Made by a program: the position numbers and the translations under genes. A stretch of 64,000 bases of DNA from Alphaproteobacteria bacterium (GTDB taxonomy: Bacteria; Pseudomonadota; Alphaproteobacteria; Thalassobaculales; Thalassobaculaceae): contig JANSYS010000006.1 in NCBI GenBank assembly GCA_024742275.1, positions 1 through 64,000 of the forward strand, read 5' to 3'. Position 1 is the first letter of the stretch. Every line of letters begins with the position of its first letter. Positions 43,736-53,361 of this stretch are shown here, piece by piece. Under the pieces are notes generated by a model. The model did no database searches, was not told where the DNA came from, and saw nothing but the letters and a program-made list of their open reading frames with translations.

Positions 43736-43747
43736 TTGTAAGAGTGG

Positions 43748-44593
43748 ATGGCTCTTTCGATATTAACCAACCCGGAAGCTCTTGCCGCGCTCAGGAACAT
43801 GAGCGCGGCCAATGGGCGTGTTGCCGACCTGGGGCGCCAGGTGTCTACGGGTCTAAAGGTGCAGGGAGCGAAGGACGATGCGTCGAACTTCGCCATCGCG
43901 CAGGGGCTGCGGACCGATATCAGAGCGATCGGCGCCGTAGTTCAGGGACTGAACAACGCGCGGGGGATCGCCAAGGTGGCGATTGCCGGCGCCACCGCCG
44001 TCTCCGATCTGATGACGTCGATCCGACAGAAGATCACCGAGGCCTCGAACGAGGGCAATACAACCCAGCAGCAGCAGATCCTGCAGAACGACTATGAGGA
44101 GATGATCGCACAGATGCGGCAGATCCTGGAAAACAGTGAGTTCAACGGGGTCAATATCGTCATCGAGGTCGCGGTTCCCTTTAATCTCGCCGTCGGTACC
44201 GTGCGCGATGTCGATGTGCTCGCCAACCTGGACGGCGACACTCTGCGGCTGAACGGCCAGCGGCTCGATCTGACCTACGCGCTTCTCAACAACGAGGATG
44301 TGTCGACGCCTGCCAACGCGCTCGCGGCGCTCAACGTCTTTCGGCAAGAAGAGGAGAGGATCGCGACGGCTCTAGGCAGTCTCGGTGCCGATCTCAGGGC
44401 GCTCGATCTCCAGATCGCCCAGATCCAGGAGATTCTGGATGCCACCGAGGAGGGGCTCGGCAATATCGTCGATGCGGATATGGCGCGTGCTTCGGCTGAA
44501 CTGACTGCCGCCCAGGTCCGCCAGCAGCTTTCGGTCCAGACTTTGGGAATCGCCAACAACGCGCCGCAGATCACGCTGGGGCTGTTCCAGTAG
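43748..44593 (+). CDS. flagellin
   Basis: The 281-residue filament protein has the conserved N-terminal D0/D1 helices (SILTNPEALAALRNMSAANG, VSTGLKVQGAKDDASNFAIA) and the C-terminal D0 (ATEEGLGNIVDADMARASAE, QLSVQTLGIANN). A short hypervariable centre lies between. It is an orphan flagellin, with no other flagellar gene in the window. A perfect sigma-54 promoter is at 43721, so it should be a late structural gene under a FlbD/NtrC-type activator. The stop nearly abuts the minus-strand SDR. Confidence 0.95.
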   Translation: MALSILTNPEALAALRNMSAANGRVADLGRQVSTGLKVQGAKDDASNFAIAQGLRTDIRAIGAVVQGLNNARGIAKVAIAGATAVSDLMTSIRQKITEASNEGNTTQQQQILQNDYEEMIAQMRQILENSEFNGVNIVIEVAVPFNLAVGTVRDVDVLANLDGDTLRLNGQRLDLTYALLNNEDVSTPANALAALNVFRQEEERIATALGSLGADLRALDLQIAQIQEILDATEEGLGNIVDADMARASAELTAAQVRQQLSVQTLGIANNAPQITLGLFQ

Positions 44594-44600
44594 GCCGGGC

Positions 44601-45428
44601 TCAGGGGTCGAAAGCGTCGAACGCCGCCTGGCAGGCCGGATCCCATCGGGACAGCGGCGGTCGGTTCTCGGTGATGTCGCCGGCCGCCCAAAGTATGCGC
44701 TTTCGGTCCATCGCGGGCGTCGTCTCATCGTCCGGGCAGAGGATGTAGAAGTCTCCTGCCTCCAGGCCCGCCATCATATAGTCGACGACCTGGTCGGGCA
44801 GCCATGCGCCGGGCTTGTGCTCGCGGTCGCCGGTCGTCGTCCAGCCGGGAATCAGAAGATGGGCGCTCACACGGCACCCAGGGGTGGTGCGGAGGTCGTG
44901 CTGCAGGGCCTCGGTGTATGTCTTCACGGCGGCCTTGGTCACATTGTAGGCGGTGTTGCCAGGCGGGTTGGTGATGCCCTGCTTGGAGCCGACATTGATG
45001 ACATGGGCCCGGGCTCCGGCCGAAATCATCGACGGCACGAAACAGCGTACGCCGTTGATCACGCCCCAAAGGTTTACGTCGACTGCCTTCTTCCAATCGG
45101 CCCATGGGTTCCAGACGCCTCCGCCGGTCCGGGTGACGGCGTTGTTCATGACAATCGACGGCGCCGTACAAACCGAGATGACCTTAGCGGCGGCCCGGCG
45201 CATTTCCGCTTCGTCGGACACGTCGCAGGGCAGGGCGACGGCATGGCCGGGCTCGGCGGCATGACCGGCGACCTCCGCCTGAGCCGCTTCCAGCGCGTCG
45301 CCGGGAAGATCCAGCAGGTAGACCCTCATCCCGGCCGCCGCGAACCGCGTCGCTGCCGCCCTGCCGATCCCACTGGCGGCTCCGGTTACAACAGCGGCCT
45401 TGTCTCTGGCGACAGCGGCATGGGGCAT
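44601..45428 (-). CDS. SDR family oxidoreductase
   Basis: The 275-residue SDR has VVTGAASGIGRAAA, a variant NNAV in place of NNAG, and the catalytic NTAYNVTKAAV. The protein ends with an extra 40-residue region (ILWAAGDITENRPPLSRW). A GGAGGAG site fixes the ATG at 45428. A CTGAC-TTTTG-GTCAG palindrome lies 23 bases upstream, typical of a TetR-family operator. It is a single gene; the substrate is unknown. Confidence 0.87.
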   Translation of the reverse strand: MPHAAVARDKAAVVTGAASGIGRAAATRFAAAGMRVYLLDLPGDALEAAQAEVAGHAAEPGHAVALPCDVSDEAEMRRAAAKVISVCTAPSIVMNNAVTRTGGGVWNPWADWKKAVDVNLWGVINGVRCFVPSMISAGARAHVINVGSKQGITNPPGNTAYNVTKAAVKTYTEALQHDLRTTPGCRVSAHLLIPGWTTTGDREHKPGAWLPDQVVDYMMAGLEAGDFYILCPDDETTPAMDRKRILWAAGDITENRPPLSRWDPACQAAFDAFDP

Positions 45429-45450
45429 TGGCGTCTCCTCCGGATGGGTT

Positions 45451-45467
45451 TCTGACTTTTGGTCAGT
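45451..45467. promoter_or_regulatory. palindromic operator upstream of the SDR gene
   Basis: TCTGACTTTTGGTCAGT has arms CTGAC and GTCAG about a five-base centre. It resembles operators of TetR/FadR-type repressors. No repressor gene is adjacent. Confidence 0.45.
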
Positions 45468-45506
45468 ATGCCACATCGCCCGGAGCTAAAGACGACACCG
45501 CGAACG

Positions 45507-45542
45507 AAAACGGGCCCCGGTCGAGGAACCGAGGCCCGTTCG
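45507..45542 (-). terminator. hairpin ending the aminotransferase gene
   Basis: AACGGGCC...CGGT-loop-ACCG...GGCCCGTT, a long stem with a small internal bulge, 23 bases beyond the aminotransferase stop on the minus strand. Confidence 0.65.
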
Positions 45543-45564
45543 CGTTCGTCCAGGAGGCGGGTGC

Positions 45565-46947
45565 TTACGCCGCTGCCGCCTTGTGAATCGCGGCCGACGC
45601 GTTGTCGAGAGCCGTGCCCATCTTGTCGAACAGCTCGTTGATCTGGCTCTCGGTGATGATCAGCGGCGGGGTGAAGGCGATGGTGTCGCCGATGGCCCGT
45701 ACGATCAGCCCGGCCTCGGTGGCCGCCGCGTTGATCTTCGCCCCGGCGCCGACCTTCGGATCGAAGGGCGCGCGCGTTTCCTTGTCGGCGACGATCTCCA
45801 GCGCGCCCATCAGGCCCTTGCCCCGGCTCTCGCCCACCAACTCGTGCTGGCCCAGCGCGTGCAGCCGCTCCAGGAACAGCGGCGCGACGGACCGAACGTG
45901 GTCGACGATGCCGTCCTCCTCGTAGATCTTGAGGGTTTCGAGGGCGACGGCGGCGCAGACCGGGTGGGCCGTGTAGGTGTAGCCGTGGCCGAGAACGCCG
46001 AGATCCTGGCTCTGATCGGCGATCGGCTGATAAACGTCCTCGCTGATCATCACCGCCGAGATCGGCAGGTAGCTGGACGAGAGCGCCTTGGCGCAGGTCA
46101 GAATGTCCGGCTTGATACCGATCGACTGGCAGCCCCAGAACTCGCCGGTCCGTCCGAAACCGCAGATCACCTCGTCGGCGATCATCAAAACGTCGTACTT
46201 TTTCAGGACCGCCTGGACCTTCGCGAAGTACGTCTTCGGCGGCACGATCACGCCCCCCGCGCCCATGATCGGCTCGGCGATGAAGGCGGCGACCGTCTCG
46301 GGGCCCTCCTCCAGGATCATCGCCTCGAGATCGTTGGCCATCCGGGTCGCGAAGTCCTCCTCGCTCTCGCCGGCCTGACCGAAGCGGTAGTAGTGAGGGT
46401 TGTTGGTGTGCTTCACGCCGGCGATCGGCAGGTCGAAGCCCGGATGGTTCACCGGCGTACCGGTCAGCGAGGCCGAAGCGATGGTGACGCCGTGATAGCC
46501 CTTCACCCGGCTGATGATCTTCTTCTTGGCGTGACGGCCACGGGCGTTGTTGTAGTACCAGACCAGCTTCATCGCCGTATCGTTGGCCTCGGAGCCGGAG
46601 CCCGCGAAGAACACCTTCGACATCGGCACCGGCGCCAGGTTGATCAGCTTCTCGGCCAGGTCGATGCCGGGGAGATGCGCCTTGTGGGCGAAGGTATGGT
46701 AGTAGGGCAGCGTCTCGAGCTGCTTCGTCGCCGCCTTGACCAGACGGCTCTCGTTGAAGCCGAGGGACGCGCACCATAGGCCGGCCATCGCTTCCAGATA
46801 CTGCTTGCCCCCGTCGTCGTACACGTAGACGCCGTCGCCCTTGGTGATGATCATCGGGCCGTTCTCTTCATGGGCCCGGGCGTTGGTGTAGGGGTGCAGG
46901 AAGTAGGCAACGTCTCTCGCCGCCGGCGAGTTCGGCTGGAAGCTCAT
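45565..46947 (-). CDS. class III aminotransferase (omega-amino acid/polyamine:pyruvate type)
   Basis: The 460-residue PLP enzyme has YLEAMAGLWCASLGF, the cofactor loop VFFAGSGSEANDTAMKL, ISRVKGYHGVTIASASLTG, IADEVICGFGRTG and the PLP lysine in TCAKALSSSYLPISA. These match omega-amino acid:pyruvate or putrescine:pyruvate aminotransferases. The beta-alanine/putrescine choice is open. GGAGG precedes the ATG; a longer in-frame start adds nine residues. It stands alone with its own terminator. Confidence 0.9.
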   Translation of the reverse strand: MSFQPNSPAARDVAYFLHPYTNARAHEENGPMIITKGDGVYVYDDGGKQYLEAMAGLWCASLGFNESRLVKAATKQLETLPYYHTFAHKAHLPGIDLAEKLINLAPVPMSKVFFAGSGSEANDTAMKLVWYYNNARGRHAKKKIISRVKGYHGVTIASASLTGTPVNHPGFDLPIAGVKHTNNPHYYRFGQAGESEEDFATRMANDLEAMILEEGPETVAAFIAEPIMGAGGVIVPPKTYFAKVQAVLKKYDVLMIADEVICGFGRTGEFWGCQSIGIKPDILTCAKALSSSYLPISAVMISEDVYQPIADQSQDLGVLGHGYTYTAHPVCAAVALETLKIYEEDGIVDHVRSVAPLFLERLHALGQHELVGESRGKGLMGALEIVADKETRAPFDPKVGAGAKINAAATEAGLIVRAIGDTIAFTPPLIITESQINELFDKMGTALDNASAAIHKAAAA

Positions 46948-47062
46948 GGCGTCCTCCAATGGGGATCTAGGCATTATCGGGACTAACTCGGGGGGAGCAT
47001 ATCACGGCAAACCGCCGACGAAAGGGGGCGAATCCTGCCGGTGTCCGGCGATCCCGGCGGTC

Positions 47063-47392
47063 CTAGAGGTGGATCGTGTCCTCATCGTCGTCTGACATGA
47101 TGTCCACCGCGAGTTCCTGAGCGGCGACATCCTCGTCGAGGATGCGGTTCAGGGCATCGCGCAACGTCCGCAACAGGTCTTCCGCCGCGCGGTCGTCGAT
47201 ATCCCGGAAGATCGCCTCGTAGTCCAGCAATTCGCGGTCCAGCATGGCCGCGCGATCGGTGCGGTTGGCGGCGATGAGCTGGTCGAGCTGACGGCGTGCC
47301 TCGTCCACCAACTCCACCGCTTCTTCGCGCCGCAGAACGCCCTTCGACACCAGCGCGCGCATGGTGTTTACCTGAAGAATGAATGAGGCCAT
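47063..47392 (-). CDS. helical protein of unknown function
   Basis: The 109-residue protein starts ASFILQVNTMRALVSKGVLR, followed by a charged helical region (REEAVELVDEARRQLDQLIA) and ends in the acidic SDDDEDTIHL. There is no membrane or secretion signal. No family is recognised. A TTG at 47428, overlapping the MFS stop by three bases and preceded by GGAAGG, would add NRDIKTEAFAM, which continues the helix; that start is equally credible. It is probably cotranslated with the upstream MFS gene. Confidence 0.68.
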   Translation of the reverse strand: MASFILQVNTMRALVSKGVLRREEAVELVDEARRQLDQLIAANRTDRAAMLDRELLDYEAIFRDIDDRAAEDLLRTLRDALNRILDEDVAAQELAVDIMSDDDEDTIHL

Positions 47393-47424
47393 CGCGAAGG
47401 CCTCGGTCTTGATGTCGCGGTTGA

Positions 47425-48696
47425 TCAACGGTCCGGCCCTTCCGGTACGCCGCGGCGTTCCACGCCTTTCGCTATGGCGTACCACAGAAGGCTCAGGATC
47501 TGCAGGGCGAGTATGCCGCCGAAGACCGCCTGGTAGGCGTCCGACCGGTAGCCTCCGCCGGCGGCCGGTTCCCAAAGATCGATCGCCGCTCCCATCAGAT
47601 ACTGGCCCGCGAAGGCGCCGAAAAAGGCCAGTGTGTTCAGACCGGTGGAGACGCGCCCCGACAGCGCCAGAGGGAAGTGTCCGTTCAGCAGCGGATAGAC
47701 CAGCGCCGCCCCGTTCGCCAGAAGGCCGAAGGCGATCCAGGGAACGGCGCTCGTCGGCGCGAGTTCGAACACGATGGTCGCCTGGCTCGCCATGAAGAGG
47801 GCGGTGAAGGCGACGATCACCCGGGCGAGCGGAATGCCGCACCGGGTCGCCCAGTCGGCGATGATCCCGGTGAGAACGAAGCCAACGGTCATGGCGGCGG
47901 CGAGCCAGAGCAGCGTGTCGGCGGCTCCTTGTACCCCCATGCCGCCGACGTCGCGCAGCCAGGGGCCGGCCCAGAGTCCTTGTATCGCAAGATTGGCTGC
48001 CATCGTGGTGATCGTCAGCGGTGCGACCCGCCAGAACAAGTGATTGGCGAAGACCCGCTTCAGACCGGCGAACTGCTGGCGCAGCGTGTCGCCAGCGCCT
48101 TGAATCGGCCGCTCCGGGACCGCCACGCGGATCGTCAGGGCGACGGCCACGGTGATGACCGCGAGACCGAGGAACACGCCGCGCCAATCCGTCACGTGAA
48201 GCGCCATCTCGAGCGGCCGTGTGGCGGCGACGGCGCCGAGCCCGCCGATCGCCATGAAGCAGCCGTTGATCAGCGGCCAGCGCTCCTTCGGGAACCACAG
48301 CGTGATCGCCTTGAACGACGCCATGAGTCCGCCGGCGACTCCGAGGCCGATGAAGCCGCGGGCGAGCGCCAGGGTCGTGAGCGAGTCGCCGATGGCGAAC
48401 AGGCCGGCACCGAACGCGGCCGACAGCAGCAGAACCGACTGGACCCGGCGCGGCCCGTACCGGTCGAGCAGCAGGCCGAGCGGTAGTTGGAAGCCGGCGA
48501 AGGCGAGGAAATAGGTGCTCGTCAGAAGGCCCAGGTCGCCGGCGTCGAGGCCGATCTCGGCGATCAGCTGCGGCGCGATGACCGCGTTGGTCGACCGGAA
48601 CAGGTAGGACAGGAAATACCCGCCCGCGAACGGCATGAACACGACGAGCAGAAGGCGCGCGACGGTCGGGTTCGGAGATGCGGCGGTGGCGGTCAT
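47425..48696 (-). CDS. MFS transporter
   Basis: The 423-residue, twelve-helix protein has FRSTNAVIAPQLIAEIGLDA, the loop motif LLLDRYGPRR and a second-half loop around IADWATRCGIP. It is a likely paralogue of the MFS protein at 34606-35874. The substrate is unknown. It is followed closely by the small helical protein gene. Confidence 0.85.
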   Translation of the reverse strand: MTATAASPNPTVARLLLVVFMPFAGGYFLSYLFRSTNAVIAPQLIAEIGLDAGDLGLLTSTYFLAFAGFQLPLGLLLDRYGPRRVQSVLLLSAAFGAGLFAIGDSLTTLALARGFIGLGVAGGLMASFKAITLWFPKERWPLINGCFMAIGGLGAVAATRPLEMALHVTDWRGVFLGLAVITVAVALTIRVAVPERPIQGAGDTLRQQFAGLKRVFANHLFWRVAPLTITTMAANLAIQGLWAGPWLRDVGGMGVQGAADTLLWLAAAMTVGFVLTGIIADWATRCGIPLARVIVAFTALFMASQATIVFELAPTSAVPWIAFGLLANGAALVYPLLNGHFPLALSGRVSTGLNTLAFFGAFAGQYLMGAAIDLWEPAAGGGYRSDAYQAVFGGILALQILSLLWYAIAKGVERRGVPEGPDR

Positions 48697-48789
48697 CGGG
48701 GCCTCGCGATCGGGCGGCCCTTAGACCACGGACGGCCGCGGGGTGTCGAGCCTGCGCGAGCGCCCGGTGGGAGCCCCCCGTTCTGGATG

Positions 48790-49584
48790 TCAGGCGATGA
48801 AGCGCACCCGGACGCCGTTCAGGAAGCTGTCATGCACCACCAGGCTGTCGCCGTCCGGCTCGGCGGCCGGCAGATGCGCTTCTGCGGCGGCAAGGTCGGC
48901 GACGCGAACGGTGATCTCCGGGAATGACGTCGGGCCTTCCTCGATCGTCAGGCTGTCCTGGTCGAGGGCGATGTAGGTCGTGCGCGTTCCGCCTGAAAAC
49001 CGCTGCAGAAAGCCGTCCGCCGCTTCAGGGTCCGGAGCCGACACCATGACGGAGGCGATCCGCTGAGCGCCGTTCGCATGGGTCTGGTAGTCGGGCTTCC
49101 AGAAGACGCTCGGGTTGTGCTGCTGGCAGGTGAAGAAGCCAAGTCCGTCGAGCGACGGATCGGAGGTGAAGGCGAGCGAGAAGGCGACCCGCTGGCTCGA
49201 TCCGTCGGGCTGCTGAGCCTGGCGTTCGAAATCGAACGGGTCGTAGGTTCGCAGGCCCTTGGCCCGCCAGTCGGCCAGATCGCCGTCCCGATCCCGGCTG
49301 GCGAGGACGAGCATCGACATGCCTTCGCCGCTGGTGCTGATGAAGTCGAGATTATGTGCGGCGAAGGAGAACCGGTCTTCGTCGCCGCGGTTGATCCGGT
49401 TGGCGTCGTCGATTTCCAGAAGCTCGATGAAATTGCCCTGCATCTGAATCAGCGAATTCGCCGTGCCGAACGGGTGGACGGCGCGTGGTGTGCAGGTGAA
49501 GCCGCAAGCGCTCCAGGCCGCCTGTGCAGCGGCGAGGTCTCGGGTCATGACGACGATGTGATCGATGTCGCGCGGGGCGGGCAT
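48790..49584 (-). CDS. VOC-family protein (glyoxalase_3-like)
   Basis: The 264-residue protein has two vicinal-oxygen-chelate half-domains. It opens RDIDHIVVMTRDLAAAQAAW, the usual first metal His, and continues NFIELLEIDDAN and TCQQHNPSVFWKPDYQ with further ligands, then a second half (TVRVADLAAAEAHL). This matches Glyoxalase-like domain proteins of unknown substrate. GGGAG lies 6 bases before the ATG. It is divergent from the CNT transporter. Confidence 0.85.
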   Translation of the reverse strand: MPAPRDIDHIVVMTRDLAAAQAAWSACGFTCTPRAVHPFGTANSLIQMQGNFIELLEIDDANRINRGDEDRFSFAAHNLDFISTSGEGMSMLVLASRDRDGDLADWRAKGLRTYDPFDFERQAQQPDGSSQRVAFSLAFTSDPSLDGLGFFTCQQHNPSVFWKPDYQTHANGAQRIASVMVSAPDPEAADGFLQRFSGGTRTTYIALDQDSLTIEEGPTSFPEITVRVADLAAAEAHLPAAEPDGDSLVVHDSFLNGVRVRFIA

Positions 49585-49760
49585 TGGGATCTCCCAAAGT
49601 GAACGTGCGGACCGTAACGAGCGGCGTGCCTGGGGTCGACGCTTTCGGCGGCTCAACGTAGAACGGTGGCTGCGGGTTGCCAGTCATCTTCTGTCGAAGA
49701 GGCTCGGGCACCGCAGGACGCGCGTCGACTGCGCTCCACTGCAACGGGGCGGGGAAAGTC

Positions 49761-51002
49761 ATGGAACAGCTTCATTCCGGGGCCGGGCTGTTGGCGATTT
49801 TTGCGATCGCTTGGGCGCTCAGCGAGGATCGCCGGGGCGTGGGATGGCGTATTCCGCTTGTCGGCATCGCGCTTCAGATCGGCCTCGCTTTCGCGATGCT
49901 GCGGGTGGCGTTTCTGCGGGACGCGGTGGCGGCGCTGAACGACGTTTTCCTGGCCCTGCAAAGCGCGACGCGGGCCGGCACGGCGCTGGTTTTCGGGTAT
50001 CTCGGCGGCGGCGACCTGCCGTTCCAGGAAAGTTATCCCGGAGCGTCGTTCATCCTGGCATTCCAGGCCCTGCCGCTTGTGATCGTGGTCAGCGCTCTGA
50101 CCGCAGCCCTCATTCATCTTCGCATTCTGCCGTGGATCGTGCGCGGATTCGCGACCTTGCTGGAGCGCGCCTTCGGTATCGGCGGCCCGGTCGGTCTCTC
50201 CTGCGCGGCCAATGTTTTTTTCGGGATGATCGAAGCGCCGGTGCTCGCGCGCGACTACCTGCATCGGCTCGATCGAGGCGAGATGTTCATGGTCATGACA
50301 ACCGGAATGGCGACGATCGCCGGGACGGTCCTGGCGCTCTATGCGGGCTTCGTCGCGCCGGTGGTCGACAACGCGGTCGGCCATTTGATCACAGCCTCGA
50401 TCATCAGTGTCCCGGCCGCAATCGCCGTTGCCGCGATCATGGTGCCCCGTCAGGGACCGCCCACGCCGGGCAATCTCGATATCGTGTCGCCGGCCGCCAA
50501 CCTGATGGACGCGTTGACCCAGGGTACCGAGCGGGGTCTGAAGCTGTTCCTGTCTATCCTCGCGATGCTTCTGGTGATGGTGGCGCTGGTCAGTCTTGTG
50601 GATGCCATCCTCGGGCTCCTGCCGGAAGTGCAGGGCAGGGACCTGTCGCTCGGCGCCCTGTTCGGTTGGGTGTTCCGACCGGTCGTCTGGCTGATCGGCA
50701 TTCCGTGGGCGGAGGCGGGAGAGGCCGGCCGGCTGATGGGCATCAAGACCGCACTCAATGAGTTGATCGCCTATCTCGAACTCGCCGGACTGCCCGAGGG
50801 GACGCTCAGCGAACGATCCAGGTTGATAATGATCTATGCGCTCTGCGGCTTCGCCAATTTCGGCAGTTTGGGAATCCTGATCGGCGGACTCGCCTCACTC
50901 CTGCCCGAGCGCCGGGGCGAGATCGCCGGCCTCGCGCCAAAGGCTCTCGTCGCCGGCACATTGTCGACGCTGGCCACCGGGGCGGTGGTCGGGATGGTCT
51001 AG
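49761..51002 (+). CDS. concentrative nucleoside transporter (NupC/CNT family)
   Basis: The 413-residue membrane protein has the CNT core: LPLVIVVSALTAALIHL, CAANVFFGMIEAPVLARDYL, GEMFMVMTTGMATIAGTV and the late ALCGFANFGSLGILIGG with the nucleoside-binding Asn/Phe. It would import nucleosides with H+ or Na+. The ATG at 49761 has GGGGAAAG upstream. Its stop is 22 bases from the convergent Amt-MCP stop. The ribokinase-family gene 12 kb downstream may be unrelated. Confidence 0.9.
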   Translation: MEQLHSGAGLLAIFAIAWALSEDRRGVGWRIPLVGIALQIGLAFAMLRVAFLRDAVAALNDVFLALQSATRAGTALVFGYLGGGDLPFQESYPGASFILAFQALPLVIVVSALTAALIHLRILPWIVRGFATLLERAFGIGGPVGLSCAANVFFGMIEAPVLARDYLHRLDRGEMFMVMTTGMATIAGTVLALYAGFVAPVVDNAVGHLITASIISVPAAIAVAAIMVPRQGPPTPGNLDIVSPAANLMDALTQGTERGLKLFLSILAMLLVMVALVSLVDAILGLLPEVQGRDLSLGALFGWVFRPVVWLIGIPWAEAGEAGRLMGIKTALNELIAYLELAGLPEGTLSERSRLIMIYALCGFANFGSLGILIGGLASLLPERRGEIAGLAPKALVAGTLSTLATGAVVGMV

Positions 51003-51024
51003 TCACCGTCCCGACCGGCCGCGT

Positions 51025-53361
51025 TCACGCGGCGATGACGGCGCGCAGGGACCGCGTCGAGCGTTCGATCTCCTCGGCCACCTGTCGCAACTCGTCAGCC
51101 AGCTTGACGTTCTGGTCGGCGGATGCGGCGAGCGTGTTGAGCGATTGTCCGACTTCGGTGATGTCCGCGTTGGTCGTCTCGGCGCGGCTTACGGCCTCCT
51201 CGGCTTTTGTGGCCAGGATGTTGGCGGAGTCGGTGTTGGCCCGCGCCGCGGCTTCGGACGCCTGTGCGTCGCCCAGAATGCCGTTCGCCGATTGGGAGCA
51301 TCCGAGGGCGGCGTCCGTGATCATCGACACGGCGGTCTCGACCTGATCCATGACAGATCCGATACGGGTCATCGCATCGCTGGCACCCGCCGTCCCCGAC
51401 GAGATGGCGGCCGCCGCTTCGCCGATCTGGGCTGTCGCCTGTCCGGTCCGCTGGGCGAGCGCCTTGACTTCCGTGGCGACGACCGCGAACCCCTTGCCCG
51501 CCTCGCCGGCTCGAGCCGCCTCTATGGTCGCGTTCAACGCGAGAAGATTGGTTTGCTCGGCGATTTCCGCGACGAGATTGGCGAATTCCTCGATCCGCGA
51601 CGCCATCGTGGTAAGCTCGAGCACCCGTTCCGTCGCTTCGCGTGTCTGAGTCGCCGCGCTTGATATAGACCCTCTAGCCTCGTCCGCGCTCGAGCGGATG
51701 TTGTCGACGGAGGCGTTGATCGAGCCTGCGTTGTCGCTGACCGAGCGGAGTTGCGCGGCAAGTGACTGGGCCCGATCGACCGCGCCCGTGCTCTCCGACC
51801 CAACATGGCGTAGTTCGTCGGACATGCCCGAAACGGCTGTCGCCACGCCGGACATGCTGGCGCGCGCACTGCCAATCCGGTCGGCGGCTCCATGAGCTCC
51901 CGCGGCAAGACGCCGGGCGACCTCGACGACCATTTCGGTGTGTCCGGCCAGGTGGCGACCTTCCTGCGAGATCGAGTCGATGACCTTCGACATGCGATGG
52001 CGCAGGGCATTGACCATGGCCGCGATCGCCGCGTTCTCGTCGCCCGGCGGCACCGAGATTTCGGAACGGAAATCGCCGGTCTCGAGCATCTGGGCGAGTG
52101 CCTTCTGGACCACAGCGGTGCCGAGCGTGACACCGTGTTCCTCGTTGAGGCCGGCCTCTTCCGTCTCGACACTGACGCGCATCCAACCGTAGACCGTGCC
52201 GTTTCGCTCGCGCTGGACCAGTCGATGCACCGCGTAGAGCAGCGCCAGAGAGGTTCCGAATACGAAGCCGAAGACGACCCCGACCCCCATTGCCTGGACC
52301 ATGAACTGGCCCCAAATGCTGCCGGCGGGAAGGCTGTCGACCGGGGAGAAGAAGGCGAGCGCCACCGTTCCAAACGCGCCGGCAAAGCCGTGGACGGGAA
52401 CGGCGCCGACCACGTCGTCGACCCGCATTTTTTCGAGCAGTTCGGTGGAGAGATAGACCACCAGGCCGCCGCCGGCGCCGATGGCGATGGCGCCGTGCAG
52501 GTCGACCAGATTGCAGCCCGCGGTAATCGCGACAAGACCGCCCAGAACGCCGTTCACCGACCGCTCGGGGCGCAGCAGGCCTTGGTCGACGGCTGCGCCG
52601 ATGATCATCAGGACAGCGCCACCGGCGGCGCCGGCCATGATCGTGTTCGCGATGATCGGGGCAAAGGCCGCGGGATCGGCCGCCGTCGTCGACCCGCCGT
52701 TGAAGCCGATCCAGCCGATCCAAAGAAGGATCGCGCCGAGGACGGACAGCGACGCGTTGTTCGCCGGGAAAATCCGCCGCTCGCCGTTCGGACCGAACTT
52801 GCCGATGCGGGGGCCGACCACGATGGCGGCCGCGAGCGCGATCCAGGCTCCGGTGCTGTGCACGACGGTGGATCCCGCGAAGTCCAGGAACCCGAGATCC
52901 GCCAGCCAGGCCGGGTTGTCGGGAATCAACAGGTTGCCCCATGCCCAGTGGCCGACGACTGGATATATAATGCCGCAAATCAGCGTGATGAGGAAATAGG
53001 CGGCGATCCGCGTCCGTTCGGCGATCGCGCCGGAAACGATCGTGGCGGCGGTTCCCGCGAACACGAGCTGGAAGACGAAAAAGGTGTACACCCAGGCATC
53101 CGCCTGCTCGAACGCGAAGAGCGTCGTACCGAAGGGGCCGATGGATTCGCCGAACATCAGCGCGAAACCGATCGTGTAGAACACCATCGCGGCGATGATG
53201 AAATCGATCAGGTTTTTCATCGCGACGTTGATGGCCGACGACGTCCGCGACGAGCCGGCCTCCAGCATCAGGAAGCCGGCCTGCATCAGAAAGACCAGTG
53301 CTGCTGCGACGATTGTCCAGACGTGGTTGGCGGCGTCCTGCGCGAGGAATTCTGTACCCAT
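51025..53361 (-). CDS. ammonium transporter fused to a methyl-accepting chemotaxis signalling domain
   Basis: The 778-residue protein has two modules. Residues 1-~395 are an Amt/Rh channel: about 11 membrane helices, the signature-like Asp160 ([10 protein letters not shown]), twin pore histidines His168 and His324 ([10 protein letters not shown]), and WIGFNGGS. Residues ~440-778 are an MCP signalling domain with the perfect hairpin tip [20 protein letters not shown] (600-619) and [19 protein letters not shown] ~45-residue linker ([19 protein letters not shown]) replaces a HAMP. It should report ammonium at the channel to CheA. No glnK is next to it. Longer N-terminal reading overlies the upstream spacer. 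Confidence 0.93.
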   Translation of the reverse strand: MGTEFLAQDAANHVWTIVAAALVFLMQAGFLMLEAGSSRTSSAINVAMKNLIDFIIAAMVFYTIGFALMFGESIGPFGTTLFAFEQADAWVYTFFVFQLVFAGTAATIVSGAIAERTRIAAYFLITLICGIIYPVVGHWAWGNLLIPDNPAWLADLGFLDFAGSTVVHSTGAWIALAAAIVVGPRIGKFGPNGERRIFPANNASLSVLGAILLWIGWIGFNGGSTTAADPAAFAPIIANTIMAGAAGGAVLMIIGAAVDQGLLRPERSVNGVLGGLVAITAGCNLVDLHGAIAIGAGGGLVVYLSTELLEKMRVDDVVGAVPVHGFAGAFGTVALAFFSPVDSLPAGSIWGQFMVQAMGVGVVFGFVFGTSLALLYAVHRLVQRERNGTVYGWMRVSVETEEAGLNEEHGVTLGTAVVQKALAQMLETGDFRSEISVPPGDENAAIAAMVNALRHRMSKVIDSISQEGRHLAGHTEMVVEVARRLAAGAHGAADRIGSARASMSGVATAVSGMSDELRHVGSESTGAVDRAQSLAAQLRSVSDNAGSINASVDNIRSSADEARGSISSAATQTREATERVLELTTMASRIEEFANLVAEIAEQTNLLALNATIEAARAGEAGKGFAVVATEVKALAQRTGQATAQIGEAAAAISSGTAGASDAMTRIGSVMDQVETAVSMITDAALGCSQSANGILGDAQASEAAARANTDSANILATKAEEAVSRAETTNADITEVGQSLNTLAASADQNVKLADELRQVAEEIERSTRSLRAVIAA

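Noticed and set aside
45386-46777. 463-residue minus-strand frame over the aminotransferase
   Set aside because: It is a shifted frame of the class III aminotransferase, rich in Arg/Gly/Asp and without motifs.
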